The notes: generated by a model from the letters alone, not told the origin. 41,817 nucleotides of DNA from Bdellovibrio sp. ArHS (GCF_000786105.1 NZ_JTEV01000034.1:1-41817), one strand, 5' to 3'. Shown: positions 8,012 to 17,118, counted from the first letter of the stretch. Made by a program: numbers and translations.

Positions 8012-8500
8012 GTGAGTGTAAAGTCCTCGGAATCTTTTCAGCATTTCTATGAAGCTCACGCCGCAAAGGTGCGTGGGCTTCTGTTTCGTCTGGCGGGAGA
8101 GGATCCTTTAAAAGATCTGACGCAAGAAGCATTCATGAAAGCTTGGGAACACCGGGCTAAGTTTCGAGAAGAGAGCACGGCTTCCACCTGGATCTTTAGA
8201 ATTGCCTACAATTGTGCTGTGGACTATCTGCGAAAAAACAGAAAGCTGGACGAACTTCCCACCATCGCAGTGGCCAACTCATTAGAGTCCGATCTTTCCA
8301 ATCGCCAGTTAGTCGATTTGATGCTTTCCTCTTTGAGTGTCGAGAATCGGGCGGTGGTGGTTCTTTATTATTTGGAAGATCAAAGTATCAAGGAAATTTC
8401 AGAAGCTCTGAGTATTCCGGAAGGAACCGTTAAATCACGTTTAAGCCAGGCGCGGTCGAAAATGACAGAGCTATTGGAACGGAAAGGAGTACGACTATGA
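8012..8500 (+). CDS. ECF-family RNA polymerase sigma factor
   Basis: 162 residues. The sigma-2 region occupies residues 10-75 (DLTQEAFMKAWEH...TWIFRIAYNCAVDYLRK), and the sigma-4 HTH occupies 105-160 (LPEGTVKSRLSQARSKM-type end: SIPEGTVKSRLSQARS). It directs RNA polymerase to alternative promoters under envelope stress. The start is GTG 8012, five bases after the Spy-like gene. It overlaps the next gene by four bases (ATGA). The ECF-type promoter at 7533-7560 ahead of the operon supports a self-activating loop. Confidence 0.92.
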   Translation: MSVKSSESFQHFYEAHAAKVRGLLFRLAGEDPLKDLTQEAFMKAWEHRAKFREESTASTWIFRIAYNCAVDYLRKNRKLDELPTIAVANSLESDLSNRQLVDLMLSSLSVENRAVVVLYYLEDQSIKEISEALSIPEGTVKSRLSQARSKMTELLERKGVRL

Positions 8501-8796
8501 GTGACGACTCTTTAAAAAAGTTTTTGAAAGCCAACGCGAGCAGAACTCCTGAAGCGGATTTTGCGGAAGGACCTCGTATTTGGCGACATATTCAGGCGGG
8601 GGGCGCGCGCCGCTGGCAGTGGTTGCTGGTACCCGTGTTAGCGGCGTCGTTGGTGGCAGTGATCTTTTTAAAATATGAAAAGCCGGCGACATATCTCAAC
8701 GACGAAGAACTTTATCTGCAACAAGAGTGGGCCGAGATGCAAAGCGAAGTCGACGCTGAGGTCGATCAGGAATTTGTCACGGTTTTTGAAAAATAA
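8497..8796 (+). CDS. probable single-pass anti-sigma factor
   Basis: 99 residues with a cytoplasmic N-terminal half (about 1-37) and one membrane helix at about 38-58 (WLLVPVLAASLVAVIFL), then a short acidic periplasmic tail. The start overlaps the stop of the ECF sigma gene (ATGA). Size, topology and coupling fit a membrane anti-sigma factor that holds the sigma factor until stress is sensed, but no zinc-binding anti-sigma motif (HxxxCxxC) is visible, so the role rests on context. Confidence 0.7.
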   Translation: MSDDSLKKFLKANASRTPEADFAEGPRIWRHIQAGGARRWQWLLVPVLAASLVAVIFLKYEKPATYLNDEELYLQQEWAEMQSEVDAEVDQEFVTVFEK

Positions 8797-8824
8797 AAGA
8801 TCTGGTTTTTATCCCAGATCTTTT
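8795..8824. terminator. bidirectional terminator between convergent genes
   Basis: AAAAGATCTGG (8795-8805) pairs with CCAGATCTTTT (8814-8824). The A and T flanks allow it to end the sigma operon on the + strand and the OmpA gene on the - strand. Confidence 0.82.
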
Positions 8825-8844
8825 ATCCGTCATGTCTTCAATGA

Positions 8845-9951
8845 TTATTCAATCGTTGAAAGGGCATCACGTAGCTTCGCTTCATCTTTGACACCAATGA
8901 ATATGACTTCAGCGCGACGATCTGCCGCTTGCATGCCGGTTGAATCGGCTGTGCCTTTGCCGACGGCGGTCACATCGACGTCCTTAAGTCCATTTTGCTG
9001 TAAGATGGAACGAACTTGTTCGGCACGTTGTTTCGAAATTTGTTTGTTGAATTCTTCGCTGCCGGATGAATCTGCATAACCGCGAATTTCCACGCGATCA
9101 TACAAGTCTTTATTTTCTTCGAGAACGGCAGCCATGCTTGCAAGTTTTTCCTTGTCGTCTGGCGAGACAGTGGCTTGCGCGGTTGGGAACTCAACGTTGT
9201 TTTCTCCGGGAACTAAAGCCGTCAGACCCACGGCCTCTAAAGCAGAGCTAGGTGCCGTTTTGGCGACGGGACGGGCTGGCTCGATGACTTCTGTTTCATC
9301 GACAATCATTTCTTCAGTTTGCATCGGATTTTCCGTGGTTCTGACTGAAGTACGGTACGCTGAAGGATTCCAACCGATTTGTAAGTCAATCAGGTACATG
9401 TAAACATTGTTGTCGACAGTATTAGTCATCGCCATGGCACGTGCTCCTAAGCGGGCTAGCCAACTTGCGGAAAGATTGAATTCTTTCAACGCCTGCAAGC
9501 CGACGAAGTGAGCATCACCTTGGTCTGCGCCGAAGTCGGGACCTTGCTCATATAATTGGTTGGCGACGATACCGCCTTGCCAGCGTGTGCTGTCCCAACG
9601 ATAGCGAGCCGCAAATTCGAGAGCACCGCCGGTCATTGCGGTGTCTTCATTATTTCCCGCTTGTGTGAACTGCTGGTTGTTCACACCATAGCCCAGGTCA
9701 AAGACCACAGGTGCCTGTAGGTACCAAGAGCCTAACAGTTTAAGGGTTGCGGGGGTTCCTTCTACGGAGCCGTCTTCATCATATCCAGTGTAACCACCAC
9801 CTAGCCCAATAAAGGGAAGGAGGCCTCGGGGGGCCGTTTCAGCTTCTTCTCGAGTGAACTCCATCGTACTGGATGTTGAATCTTGACGTGCTTGATTCGC
9901 GTAAGAAAAGGAACCAACACATAATATTGCAGTGAGGATCAGTGTTTTCAT
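8845..9951 (-). CDS. OmpA-family outer-membrane protein
   Basis: 368 residues with a signal peptide ending FSYA-N. Residues about 40-205 alternate as expected for an eight-stranded beta barrel (LLPFIGLGGGYTGY..., ...VYMYLIDLQIGW). An acidic, proline-containing linker follows, then an OmpA-like peptidoglycan-binding domain from about 250: the strand NNVEFPTAQATV, the core VEIRGYADSSGSEEFNKQISKQRA with its Asp and Arg ligand positions, and ADRRAEVIF near the end. It should tie the outer membrane to peptidoglycan. It has a strong ribosome site (AAGGAG) before ATG 9951. A GCAAATTTTTGC inverted repeat at 10001-10012 lies in its upstream region. Confidence 0.9.
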   Translation of the reverse strand: MKTLILTAILCVGSFSYANQARQDSTSSTMEFTREEAETAPRGLLPFIGLGGGYTGYDEDGSVEGTPATLKLLGSWYLQAPVVFDLGYGVNNQQFTQAGNNEDTAMTGGALEFAARYRWDSTRWQGGIVANQLYEQGPDFGADQGDAHFVGLQALKEFNLSASWLARLGARAMAMTNTVDNNVYMYLIDLQIGWNPSAYRTSVRTTENPMQTEEMIVDETEVIEPARPVAKTAPSSALEAVGLTALVPGENNVEFPTAQATVSPDDKEKLASMAAVLEENKDLYDRVEIRGYADSSGSEEFNKQISKQRAEQVRSILQQNGLKDVDVTAVGKGTADSTGMQAADRRAEVIFIGVKDEAKLRDALSTIE

Positions 9952-10209
9952 GGTAGTCTCCTTTTTTGTCAGCTCTAGTATTGACCTTGCATGCCCAGAA
10001 GCAAATTTTTGCAGGCCTAAAGAATGTGCGTTTGTTGGAATAAATGACGCAGACTAGGCATCGGTCCCAAATTGAAGTTACCGACACGTAATATCGATTC
10101 TGTATCATCCCGACACAGTTATGTCGCCTTGGTGCGTAGAACTTGAGCTTGAAATGACTTCTTGTCAGTTGGCCTGTTACAGTGAGTAAGCAAATCTGGT
10201 GGAGGATGT

Positions 10210-10779
10210 ATGCGTAAGTTACTTTTGGCATGTGCTTTAATCTCGATGGCAGCTTGTTCTTCAAAACACAAAGCAAAGGACATTGATACCACTGTTGATA
10301 TGTCATCACCCGTGCGTGGCGATTCTGTCGTCGGCGTTAAAGATGGGGATATGGTGTATCAACGCAAAGTTGTGATGAGCGAAGAGCTTCGTCGTCTGGA
10401 GCTGGATGTTTACGATCTAGAGGCCAAAGTTTTGGGCGGTCCTCGTTATCTGGACAATCGCGGGCTTTATGGTGTCTTGCGTGATTGCAGAGTGTCCCTA
10501 GGCAGTGTGGAAAACAGTGGGGATGGGAAGGTCCGCTGGACTGAATCCAGACAGTATGTGACTCCGGACGACGACTTTTCATCTATTGGCGTAGAAGATA
10601 AAAAACGTATCGTGGGTGTTTCCGAAGAATATTTGAAAGACCGTTTAGCCCGCTTTAAGGAATATAGAAATACCTTGGAAAAACGTCAGGACGAATACGA
10701 AACCAAGGTGAAGGTTTGTGAGCTTGAACTAGCGGCGCAAAAGAAAAAAGGCAAAGGTTCCGCCGCAAAGAACGAATAA
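10210..10779 (+). CDS. lipoprotein with C-terminal coiled coil
   Basis: 189 residues. The signal ends in a good lipobox (MAAC, Cys 16). Mature protein: residues about 58-75 (SEELRRLELDVYDLEAKVLG) and 140-180 are helical, the latter coiled-coil-like and Lys/Glu rich, between which two Cys residues (CRVSLG and KVCELEL) may pair. No family is recognised. Ribosome site GGAGG lies six bases before ATG. Probably a periplasm-facing structural or assembly lipoprotein; function unknown. Confidence 0.75.
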   Translation: MRKLLLACALISMAACSSKHKAKDIDTTVDMSSPVRGDSVVGVKDGDMVYQRKVVMSEELRRLELDVYDLEAKVLGGPRYLDNRGLYGVLRDCRVSLGSVENSGDGKVRWTESRQYVTPDDDFSSIGVEDKKRIVGVSEEYLKDRLARFKEYRNTLEKRQDEYETKVKVCELELAAQKKKGKGSAAKNE

Positions 10780-10783
10780 GCGG

Positions 10784-11566
10784 CTACAGACGCGCCCATA
10801 TCAAAATTCTTTTAAACGGATAGAAAAAGGGTTTATCATCGGGCAGTTCCTGAAAAAGGCTTTCGCGATATTCCGTCAGGAAGGTCGCGAAGTCCTCAGG
10901 GGAAAGTTGACTCTGGAAGTAAGTTAAAAGACTTCCTTGCACCCAACTGATTACATCCTCGCGCGAGGTCATGACGTGGGCATAAATCCGTTGAAGGACT
11001 TTCTGCTCTTTAAATCCCAACTTAAAAAGAAGAGTGGCGTAACCTTCGGGAGGCAGCATCGTCAGATGCTGCCGGTATGAGTTCCCTTGAAGAAGATTTT
11101 TCCAATGATTTTCCTCGCTCATCCTTACCGCCAACAGGTGAGTCGCATAGTCATGATTCATCGGCATTTGCACGGCAAGCTGTCCCTGAGGTTGTAACGA
11201 GTCTTTTAAATCATGGAAAAGTTTTGGATGATTCTCACACCATTGAAGAGCGGCATTTGAAAATATAAGATCAAATTTTCCATGCTGGCGGATATTTTCA
11301 ATGGATTCTTTTGCAAAGTGAAGACCTTCCGAAGAAAGCTTCTGGGCTTTTTCCAGCATCGCTTCTGATGTATCAAAACCCCAGGTTTCTTGCGCATGCA
11401 CTTTCTGATGAAGAACTTCAGTCAAGTCACCCGCACCGCAACCTAAATCCACGACACGTCTTAGGGAAGATTTGCTATCGATCATGTCCATAAGGTCAAA
11501 GAATGGCAGGGAACGCTCATTTAGGAATTTATGATATTGCTGGGGATTCCAAGTATCTTTACGCAT
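10784..11566 (-). CDS. class I SAM-dependent methyltransferase, trans-aconitate methyltransferase-like
   Basis: 260 residues. The start WNPQQYHKFLNERSLPFFDL matches the opening of trans-aconitate 2-methyltransferases (W-x-P-x-x-Y...F...R..P..DL). The SAM-binding glycine loop VVDLGCGAGDLT is at 38-49, the acidic GFDTSEAML at about 69, and FSNAALQW at about 106, which is another Tam hallmark. The substrate is unproven. ATG 11566 is chosen over 11602 because of GAGG 9 bases upstream and the family N-terminus; the longer version would overlap the divergent DUF1904 gene. Only 34 bases separate the two divergent start codons. Confidence 0.82.
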   Translation of the reverse strand: MRKDTWNPQQYHKFLNERSLPFFDLMDMIDSKSSLRRVVDLGCGAGDLTEVLHQKVHAQETWGFDTSEAMLEKAQKLSSEGLHFAKESIENIRQHGKFDLIFSNAALQWCENHPKLFHDLKDSLQPQGQLAVQMPMNHDYATHLLAVRMSEENHWKNLLQGNSYRQHLTMLPPEGYATLLFKLGFKEQKVLQRIYAHVMTSREDVISWVQGSLLTYFQSQLSPEDFATFLTEYRESLFQELPDDKPFFYPFKRILIWARL

Positions 11567-11594
11567 AGACAATATCCTCGGTTTCAGTGATACT
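11566..11594 (+). promoter_or_regulatory. promoter of DUF1904 gene, predicts leaderless mRNA
   Basis: TAGACA (11566-11571) and GATACT (11589-11594) are 17 nt apart. The -10 ends 6 nt before ATG 11601 and no Shine-Dalgarno sequence exists, so transcription should start at the ATG. The -35 overlaps the start codon of the divergent methyltransferase gene. Confidence 0.5.
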
Positions 11595-11600
11595 TCCATC

Positions 11601-11930
11601 ATGCCTCATATCCGCACGCGTGCAATAAAAACAGAAGTTGTAAGTCAAATGAGTAAAGAACTGCCAAAGCTATTAGCGGCGGAAATGAATACCGCAGAAG
11701 ATAACTTTACCTTTGAGGCGGTCTCAACTCAGTTTTTTAATCAGGGAGTGACCGAAGAATCGTACCCTTTTGTGGAAGTGCTGTGGTTCGCGCGTAGCCA
11801 AGAGGTTCAGGATCGCTGCGCGCAAATTCTAACAGAGAAAATCAAAGAACTGACGCCGGCCCCGGATGTTGTCGTTGTTTTTCAGGTTTTGGAAAAAAAC
11901 GCCTACTACGAAAATGGAAAACATTTTTAA
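11601..11930 (+). CDS. DUF1904 family protein (tautomerase-like fold)
   Basis: 109 residues. It begins MPHIRTRAIK and carries the family landmarks YPFVEVLWFARSQEVQDRCA at about 52-71 and the C-terminal EKNAYYENGKHF. DUF1904 proteins look like relatives of the MIF/4-oxalocrotonate tautomerase fold, with a Pro directly after the initiator Met; whether they have activity is not known. No ribosome binding site is seen; a -10 box lies 6 nt before the ATG. It overlaps the relic at 11927 tail to tail by four bases. Confidence 0.85.
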   Translation: MPHIRTRAIKTEVVSQMSKELPKLLAAEMNTAEDNFTFEAVSTQFFNQGVTEESYPFVEVLWFARSQEVQDRCAQILTEKIKELTPAPDVVVVFQVLEKNAYYENGKHF

Positions 11931-12115
11931 GGTGTTTTAATCCACGGCAAGGGACGTTTAGTTCCGGCATTTTCTTGCGTGACAAGAACTTCGGCGACGC
12001 CGATTTCGGATGTATAAATCACGACGCTACTGGCTCCGCCCGTGACCCAACTGAACCAATCGACGCCTTTGAATAAGACGGCTTCCAGCTCATGGGTCTT
12101 CATGAGTTTGCGCAC
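11927..12115 (-). pseudogene. N-terminal relic of an M24 (creatinase/Xaa-Pro peptidase-like) gene
   Basis: An open frame of 62 codons. RKLMKTHELEAVLF.GVDWFSWVTGGASSVVIYTSEIGVAEVLVT is the shape of the non-catalytic N-terminal domain of M24 aminopeptidase-like proteins (I..LM..H.LDAVLLR...NF.WLTGG...V....E.G.A..LIT), but those proteins are near 380-400 residues and the metal-binding C-terminal domain is absent. The frame stays readable several codons upstream of GTG 12115 (VKKIEIV...) without a start codon, while the only good ribosome site (AGGAGTGAGG) is about 20 nt too far from the GTG. I read this as a truncated, decaying gene; a short real protein cannot be excluded. Confidence 0.5.
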
Positions 12116-12239
12116 AATTTCAATTTTTTTGACTGCCTCACTCCTATATTCAGTTTAGTCACACGTTCTTACAAACAATTCTTGAGCGATTTTTTGCAGA
12201 GATAAAGACGTGTGACTGTCAATTCGGGACTAAGTCTTT

Positions 12240-14246
12240 TTAGAATAGATAAACCAAAGTTCCCATAGTGCGGGATTCTTTGCCTTTCGCCGATGCCTGT
12301 CCATTGGCGGAGCCTTCGCGGACGATGGTTTCTTGCGAAAGCTGAAAGCTTAGATTTTTTGTCAGACGGAATCTTACGTAAATCTTATGCGAGACAAAGG
12401 AGTCACTAAAATCAGCGGGGTCTTGAATATCCTGCTGATTGCGGTGACGCGACTTTATGTCCGAGGCCTGGGATGATTGCAATTCATATCCGAACTTTAC
12501 CCGGCCTTGTTCAGCGGAAAGGGCGGCTAACGTCGTCGTTCCCAGACCCCAATAGTAACCGCGTTTTTGTATGACGCCTGATTGCCCCGCAAGGGAGCCG
12601 CCATTTTGCGTTTGGAAGTCATTGAGGGCCCAGGATTTCACCATGGCGAAGTCTCCATAGAAACCGAACTCCGCCTGGATATTCATGCCTTTGTAATAGA
12701 TGTTAGCGCGAGCTGTTGCGCCCAAAATGTTGATCGTTCCGTAGAAGTCTTCATGCCCCGAGCCTTTGTCTGATCCTCGATCATGAAATGTGGTGCCCGA
12801 GCCGACACCAAGAATTAGATCATAACCGCGCAGCTGCCCGCGAGCATCCAGTTCCACATTCTTTTTGTAATAAGCGGCCATCGTGACTTGGGCGATGAGT
12901 TTTAAATCGCCCATCCCGTCGCCGCCGTTGTTTTCCAAGATGGCTTTCACCATGGCTGTATCATAGACCATTTTGGCTTCGTGTCCGGGCTTTGCGTAGT
13001 TTTCAATATTAACAACATCGGCACTTAAACCGACGACGTAGGTGTTTTCAGCCGTGGGCTTAAAGGCTTTTTGATTTTTTTCCAGGCCAATGTACATAGA
13101 AATATCCGACCATCGTGGTTTTTTACAATCCGGCTGAGAGGCGTATTTATCGCCAGTTTTAATTTTGTCGATCGCATGATTCAAAGCCAAACCGGGATTG
13201 ATTCCATAAGCCAAAACTTTTCCCGCAGTGGTGCCTTTGGCCAGCAAGGCACACGAGATTTGATAGGTCGCTTCGCCGATAACATAGCCACCGACCGGGG
13301 TCATAATCTGATCGTTTAAAGAAAAGACCTCGTGATACTCCATGAATTCCCAAACTGCGGAAGAGGCAAAGCTGACGAGGAAAGATTCCAGAGCATTATA
13401 GCCGTTAGAGCGCGCCACTTGATAGTAAAGCACTCCAGCAAAAATATGACCGACGTTGGCAAATTTATCATTGTCATCGAAAAGAATGGCTTCGCCGTTC
13501 AGCTTTTTGCGAAGGCCGTCACCCAGCGTGTAGTCGAAATCCTGTCGATTGTACGCAAGGTTTTTATAATAAAGCGCCAGAGCCGCGGAAAGAGTCACAC
13601 CAATTTCAGTAGCGGTTCGTAGATAGTTTTTCTTGCGTGGACTTTCTCCTTCAAAGCGGCGATAGGCTTGATCGATCGTTAAGGGCTCGTTGGTCAGCTT
13701 GTCCAGGAACAGACCTTGCTTCTGATCATAGATGATCTCTGAGGATTCTGCAGCCCCATTGACCAAAAGCCCTGCCTTAAAACTTTCTTCATTGGTCGCA
13801 TAAACGAAGAAATTTACGACGGCTTTTGCCAAGGCCTCACTTTGTATTTTATCGATCGTGGACTTTTTGAAACTCCAGCTCACGCTTTCAAAATCTGTTT
13901 CATAGTTGCGACGCCAGTTGGCCGCATCCATGCTGATGCTGCCATCTTTGTTTCGAGTCAGACGTAGGTGGTAGTCATTATGGCGACGCAGTTCTTCCAG
14001 TTCCTTGTCTAAAAAATCAGCCGTATCAAAACTACGGCAGGTGACATTGACGGCAACGTCACTGACTTGATTGGCAATGGTATGGATTAAGGCACAGGTT
14101 TCTTTGCGCCAGCGCAGACTGTAATTTTCTTGAATGTCGCCTACGGAAACCAGAATTTTTCTAGGCTCTTTCGAGGCTTGGGCTGCAAAGCTTGAAAAGC
14201 CGACGGTTAGAAAAGCAATAAGCATGACTATTTTTAATCTTTTCAT
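12240..14246 (-). CDS. DUF3943 outer-membrane protein
   Basis: 668 residues with a signal peptide ending SSFAAQA. The N-terminal third is a soluble domain. Residues about 255-345 show the DUF3943 pattern: DKFANVGHIFAGVLYYQVARSNGY, then ESFLVSFASSAVWEFMEYHEVFSLNDQIMTPVGGYVIGEA. The rest alternates hydrophobic and polar residues as a beta barrel and finishes GTLVYLF with a terminal aromatic residue, the usual signal for outer-membrane assembly. Family function is not established; related proteins have been suspected in lipid or envelope roles. It has GGAG upstream of ATG and no close operon partner. Confidence 0.8.
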   Translation of the reverse strand: MKRLKIVMLIAFLTVGFSSFAAQASKEPRKILVSVGDIQENYSLRWRKETCALIHTIANQVSDVAVNVTCRSFDTADFLDKELEELRRHNDYHLRLTRNKDGSISMDAANWRRNYETDFESVSWSFKKSTIDKIQSEALAKAVVNFFVYATNEESFKAGLLVNGAAESSEIIYDQKQGLFLDKLTNEPLTIDQAYRRFEGESPRKKNYLRTATEIGVTLSAALALYYKNLAYNRQDFDYTLGDGLRKKLNGEAILFDDNDKFANVGHIFAGVLYYQVARSNGYNALESFLVSFASSAVWEFMEYHEVFSLNDQIMTPVGGYVIGEATYQISCALLAKGTTAGKVLAYGINPGLALNHAIDKIKTGDKYASQPDCKKPRWSDISMYIGLEKNQKAFKPTAENTYVVGLSADVVNIENYAKPGHEAKMVYDTAMVKAILENNGGDGMGDLKLIAQVTMAAYYKKNVELDARGQLRGYDLILGVGSGTTFHDRGSDKGSGHEDFYGTINILGATARANIYYKGMNIQAEFGFYGDFAMVKSWALNDFQTQNGGSLAGQSGVIQKRGYYWGLGTTTLAALSAEQGRVKFGYELQSSQASDIKSRHRNQQDIQDPADFSDSFVSHKIYVRFRLTKNLSFQLSQETIVREGSANGQASAKGKESRTMGTLVYLF

Positions 14247-14437
14247 CGACCGGCTCCTTTAAAAGACATTCCTGTAATCAAAATCGATTGCAATGAATTT
14301 GCCAGCCGGGGCGTCCTCATGAGCCATTTATTTCGCGCCCTAAGATCCAGATTGAAGCAAAGCCGAAAATTGCTCGACAGTTGCAAGAAGTCTTAAAAAG
14401 AGACAGGCGGAATATGGGCAATATTTCTTGTCAGAAA

Positions 14438-16057
14438 TTATTCCCACGCGGCCCGAGTGACATCGAATCCATAATCCGTCACGCTTCCGTCAGAGGTAAA
14501 AACGATTTTGACATAGTCGCCGTCCACGGGAAGTGAATACTCACCGTCGTGTTTGCCAAATACTTCATAAACTCTCTCGCCCCGGCGATTCAAGAGTTCC
14601 ACTTTGTCTAGATCCACTTCCGTCTTAAACTTGGCGAAATACAAAGCGATGCGTTTGGCTCCGGGAATATACACCGCAAATTCCTGAGAGGCGTTGTTAA
14701 GGTAGGGATGAGTTGTCGAGATCTTTACTGCAAGCTGCTTCCATGAGCGCGGATCATCGGGGTCGGGATTGGTGATGGCGTTTTGCAAAGCCGCTGGGGC
14801 ATAAGCTAAACCACGGCGAATGCGGGCCCCGCCTAAAAGGTTTTTGGTCGTGCTCATAATCCGACTGCGAATAGTCGTGTTTTTAAGTTCGGGATTTTTG
14901 CTCCAGAGGAGGACCGCAATACCTGAAATATGGGGAACGGCCATCGATGTGCCTGATAGAATCGTGTATCCTCCATAGAGATCGGTTGAAAGAATATTTT
15001 CCCCGGGAGCCGCGACGTCCACGGAGTAGCGACCATAGTTAGAAAAGTCGGAAAGTCTTCCGCGATTGTTCATAGAACCTACCGCGATTACATTCGCCAC
15101 GGGATAACTGGCGGGGTACTCAGGAATTTCATCGTTATTGGACGAATCATTGCCTGCGGAAGCGACAAAGACGCCACCGGTTTGCGAGGTCATTTCGATA
15201 GCTTGTTTTAAGTTCTCCGAATATCCGCCGCCGCCCCATGAATTTGAATAGATTTTTGCCCCCATCGACCGGGCGTAGTGAATGGCTTTGATAGCGCTGG
15301 TCAGTTGCCCAGTTCCGTTTTCATTTAAAAACTTCACAGGAAGTAGCTTTACATGCCAAGCGGTTCCAGAGACGCCTTGACCATTGAAGGACTGAGCGCC
15401 GATTGTGCCGGAAACATGGGTGCCATGGCCATAATCATCCATGGGGTCTCCAGTAGGATGGGCTGAATCAACAAAATTTGCCCCGAAAATGTCGTCAACA
15501 ATTCCGTTTTGATCATCATCAACTCCCTCTTTCCCAGAAAGTTCTTTCTGGTTGGTCCAAAGGTTTCCTTGAAGATCGGGGTGATAGTAATCGATACCTG
15601 AATCGACAACAGCCACGATCATGTTCTTGGAGCCGGTCGTTATATCCCAAGCTTTAAGGGCGCCGATATCCATTCCGCGAATGCCGGAAGTGAGATCCGC
15701 ATCTGTTTGGCCATAATTATAAAGGCCCCACTGCTGAAGAAACATCGGATCATTGGGCGTCCGGTGCGCCTGATAAATGAAATTTGGTTCGGCAATTTCG
15801 ACAAGCTTGTTTTCGGCAAGAAGTTTGAGGGCGACTTGCGGGTCCTCAAAGCTAGCTCTTTGAATAACGACAATGTTTTGTTCCGGAATAATATCTTTGA
15901 CTGTCGCCCCTAGAGACTGTTCTAAACGAGACCAAGAAGTGGTTTGCACGGAAACATTTTTCTTTAACCTTACGACGAACTCGCCCGGCACAAACGAGGC
16001 GGGCGCAGAGAAAGAAGACGTTGGCCAAAACAGAATGAAAAGCAGAACGTATTTCAT
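14438..16057 (-). CDS. secreted subtilisin-family (S8) serine protease
   Basis: 539 residues. A signal peptide (to about 18) precedes an inhibitor-I9-like pro-segment (FVPGEFVVRLKK...QRASFEDP...VEIAEPNFIY). The catalytic domain has Asp 152 in VAVVDSGIDYYHPDL, His 211 in YGHGTHVSGTIGA, the oxyanion Asn in ASAGNDSS, and Ser 371 in LSGTSMAVPHISG. The last 100 residues form an all-beta domain, plausibly a P/jelly-roll-like module. All catalytic residues are intact, so it should be an active exported protease, consistent with a predatory or scavenging life style. An AAGGAAG sequence precedes ATG 16057. Confidence 0.94.
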   Translation of the reverse strand: MKYVLLFILFWPTSSFSAPASFVPGEFVVRLKKNVSVQTTSWSRLEQSLGATVKDIIPEQNIVVIQRASFEDPQVALKLLAENKLVEIAEPNFIYQAHRTPNDPMFLQQWGLYNYGQTDADLTSGIRGMDIGALKAWDITTGSKNMIVAVVDSGIDYYHPDLQGNLWTNQKELSGKEGVDDDQNGIVDDIFGANFVDSAHPTGDPMDDYGHGTHVSGTIGAQSFNGQGVSGTAWHVKLLPVKFLNENGTGQLTSAIKAIHYARSMGAKIYSNSWGGGGYSENLKQAIEMTSQTGGVFVASAGNDSSNNDEIPEYPASYPVANVIAVGSMNNRGRLSDFSNYGRYSVDVAAPGENILSTDLYGGYTILSGTSMAVPHISGIAVLLWSKNPELKNTTIRSRIMSTTKNLLGGARIRRGLAYAPAALQNAITNPDPDDPRSWKQLAVKISTTHPYLNNASQEFAVYIPGAKRIALYFAKFKTEVDLDKVELLNRRGERVYEVFGKHDGEYSLPVDGDYVKIVFTSDGSVTDYGFDVTRAAWE

Positions 16058-16163
16058 AGAGAGCTTCCTTTTTTTAGAATGGTAGCTCTTGAAAAAAACC
16101 AGTGGCTAAAGAAAATCTTACAGGTCGTTAAATCGCACTTCTTCCGCAGTGTCGTCAGGCACT

Positions 16164-16820
16164 TTACTTTCTCAATCGAAGTAACGCTGTTTTGGTGTCG
16201 TCATTGATTTGTCGCAATTTAAACTCCATTTTTGGGAAGACCAGACCTCCGCCTAAGCCGACCTTGATGGCGACATGAAATATATCATGTTTTCTGTTTT
16301 TTGCCGGAAGCCAGGAACCTTCCAATCCCAAAAGAGCATCGGCAACTAAGCCAAGGCCTCTTCCGTAAATGCCCCCATGCAGTTCATCGACGTTCACGCC
16401 ACTTGGTATGAACGTAAACATCCACTTGTAGGCCACTTCGAATTTAAAACCGCCATTGTGAAAGTCGCACAGAAAAAGGTCTTTCAGGTCGACAAGTTCC
16501 CTGGTGTTAGGATCTCGGATCGTAGCATCAAATAGCCAGGTATCATGATCGATCAATAAGGCCCAATTCATGCCGGAAGAGTAAAGGTAACCCTGAATAG
16601 GAATTTTCTGTTCTGGCTTGATGCCAAACTGTTGGCGCAGTGTCTCAACCAGTGCGTCAATTTGTTCTTTACTGAGATCCGTGTTTTTAGCCAGGGAATT
16701 TGTCAGCTGTTCTTTGGAAATGCCGGTATCACTGTCAAAGCTAGCTGCTAAAGCTAGAGTTGGGTGAAGCAGGTAACAGAATACCAGTGCAATGAAACGC
16801 CGCCAAAAGACTTGATTCAT
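16164..16820 (-). CDS. exported protein of unknown family
   Basis: 218 residues with a signal peptide ending LALAA. Residues 35-70 are helical (SKEQLTNSLAKNTDLSKEQIDALVETLRQQFG). The rest is strand rich with aromatic and glycine residues (IQGYLYSSGMNWALLIDHDTWLFDATIRDP; GGIYGRGLGLVADALLGLEGSW), suggesting a small outer-membrane or periplasmic beta protein. CGGAGG stands six bases before ATG 16820. I do not recognise the family. Confidence 0.75.
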   Translation of the reverse strand: MNQVFWRRFIALVFCYLLHPTLALAASFDSDTGISKEQLTNSLAKNTDLSKEQIDALVETLRQQFGIKPEQKIPIQGYLYSSGMNWALLIDHDTWLFDATIRDPNTRELVDLKDLFLCDFHNGGFKFEVAYKWMFTFIPSGVNVDELHGGIYGRGLGLVADALLGLEGSWLPAKNRKHDIFHVAIKVGLGGGLVFPKMEFKLRQINDDTKTALLRLRK

Positions 16821-17118
16821 GGTGGACCTCCGCGGGTCATCTTAGACTTTTCTTAGAAAAAAGCCAAAGACTCTTAAGGAAACTCATTTGCTGAAACGCA
16901 CGGAATATTTTCTTCAAGCGTTGGTGCTTATCTTTTTTCTTGTTGAGTTCGAGAAGTCGTTTTTATTCACCAGTAATATTTCATTCAACCTTAGAACTCC
17001 GAAATCTCTTTTGAGGTAGTCTTAGATTTTCCGAATCTCATTCTGAGCACTTTTGAAATAGGAGAAAGCGCCTGGCGTTTATTAAATCAAGATTTTCCTT
17101 CTAAGCGAATTTTAATTT
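16821..17118. other. intergenic stretch, no gene seen
   Basis: About 300 bases between divergent genes. It is A/T rich and contains no open frame with protein-like composition, no repeat and no terminator. Its right end leads into the promoter at 17119-17147. Confidence 0.6.
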
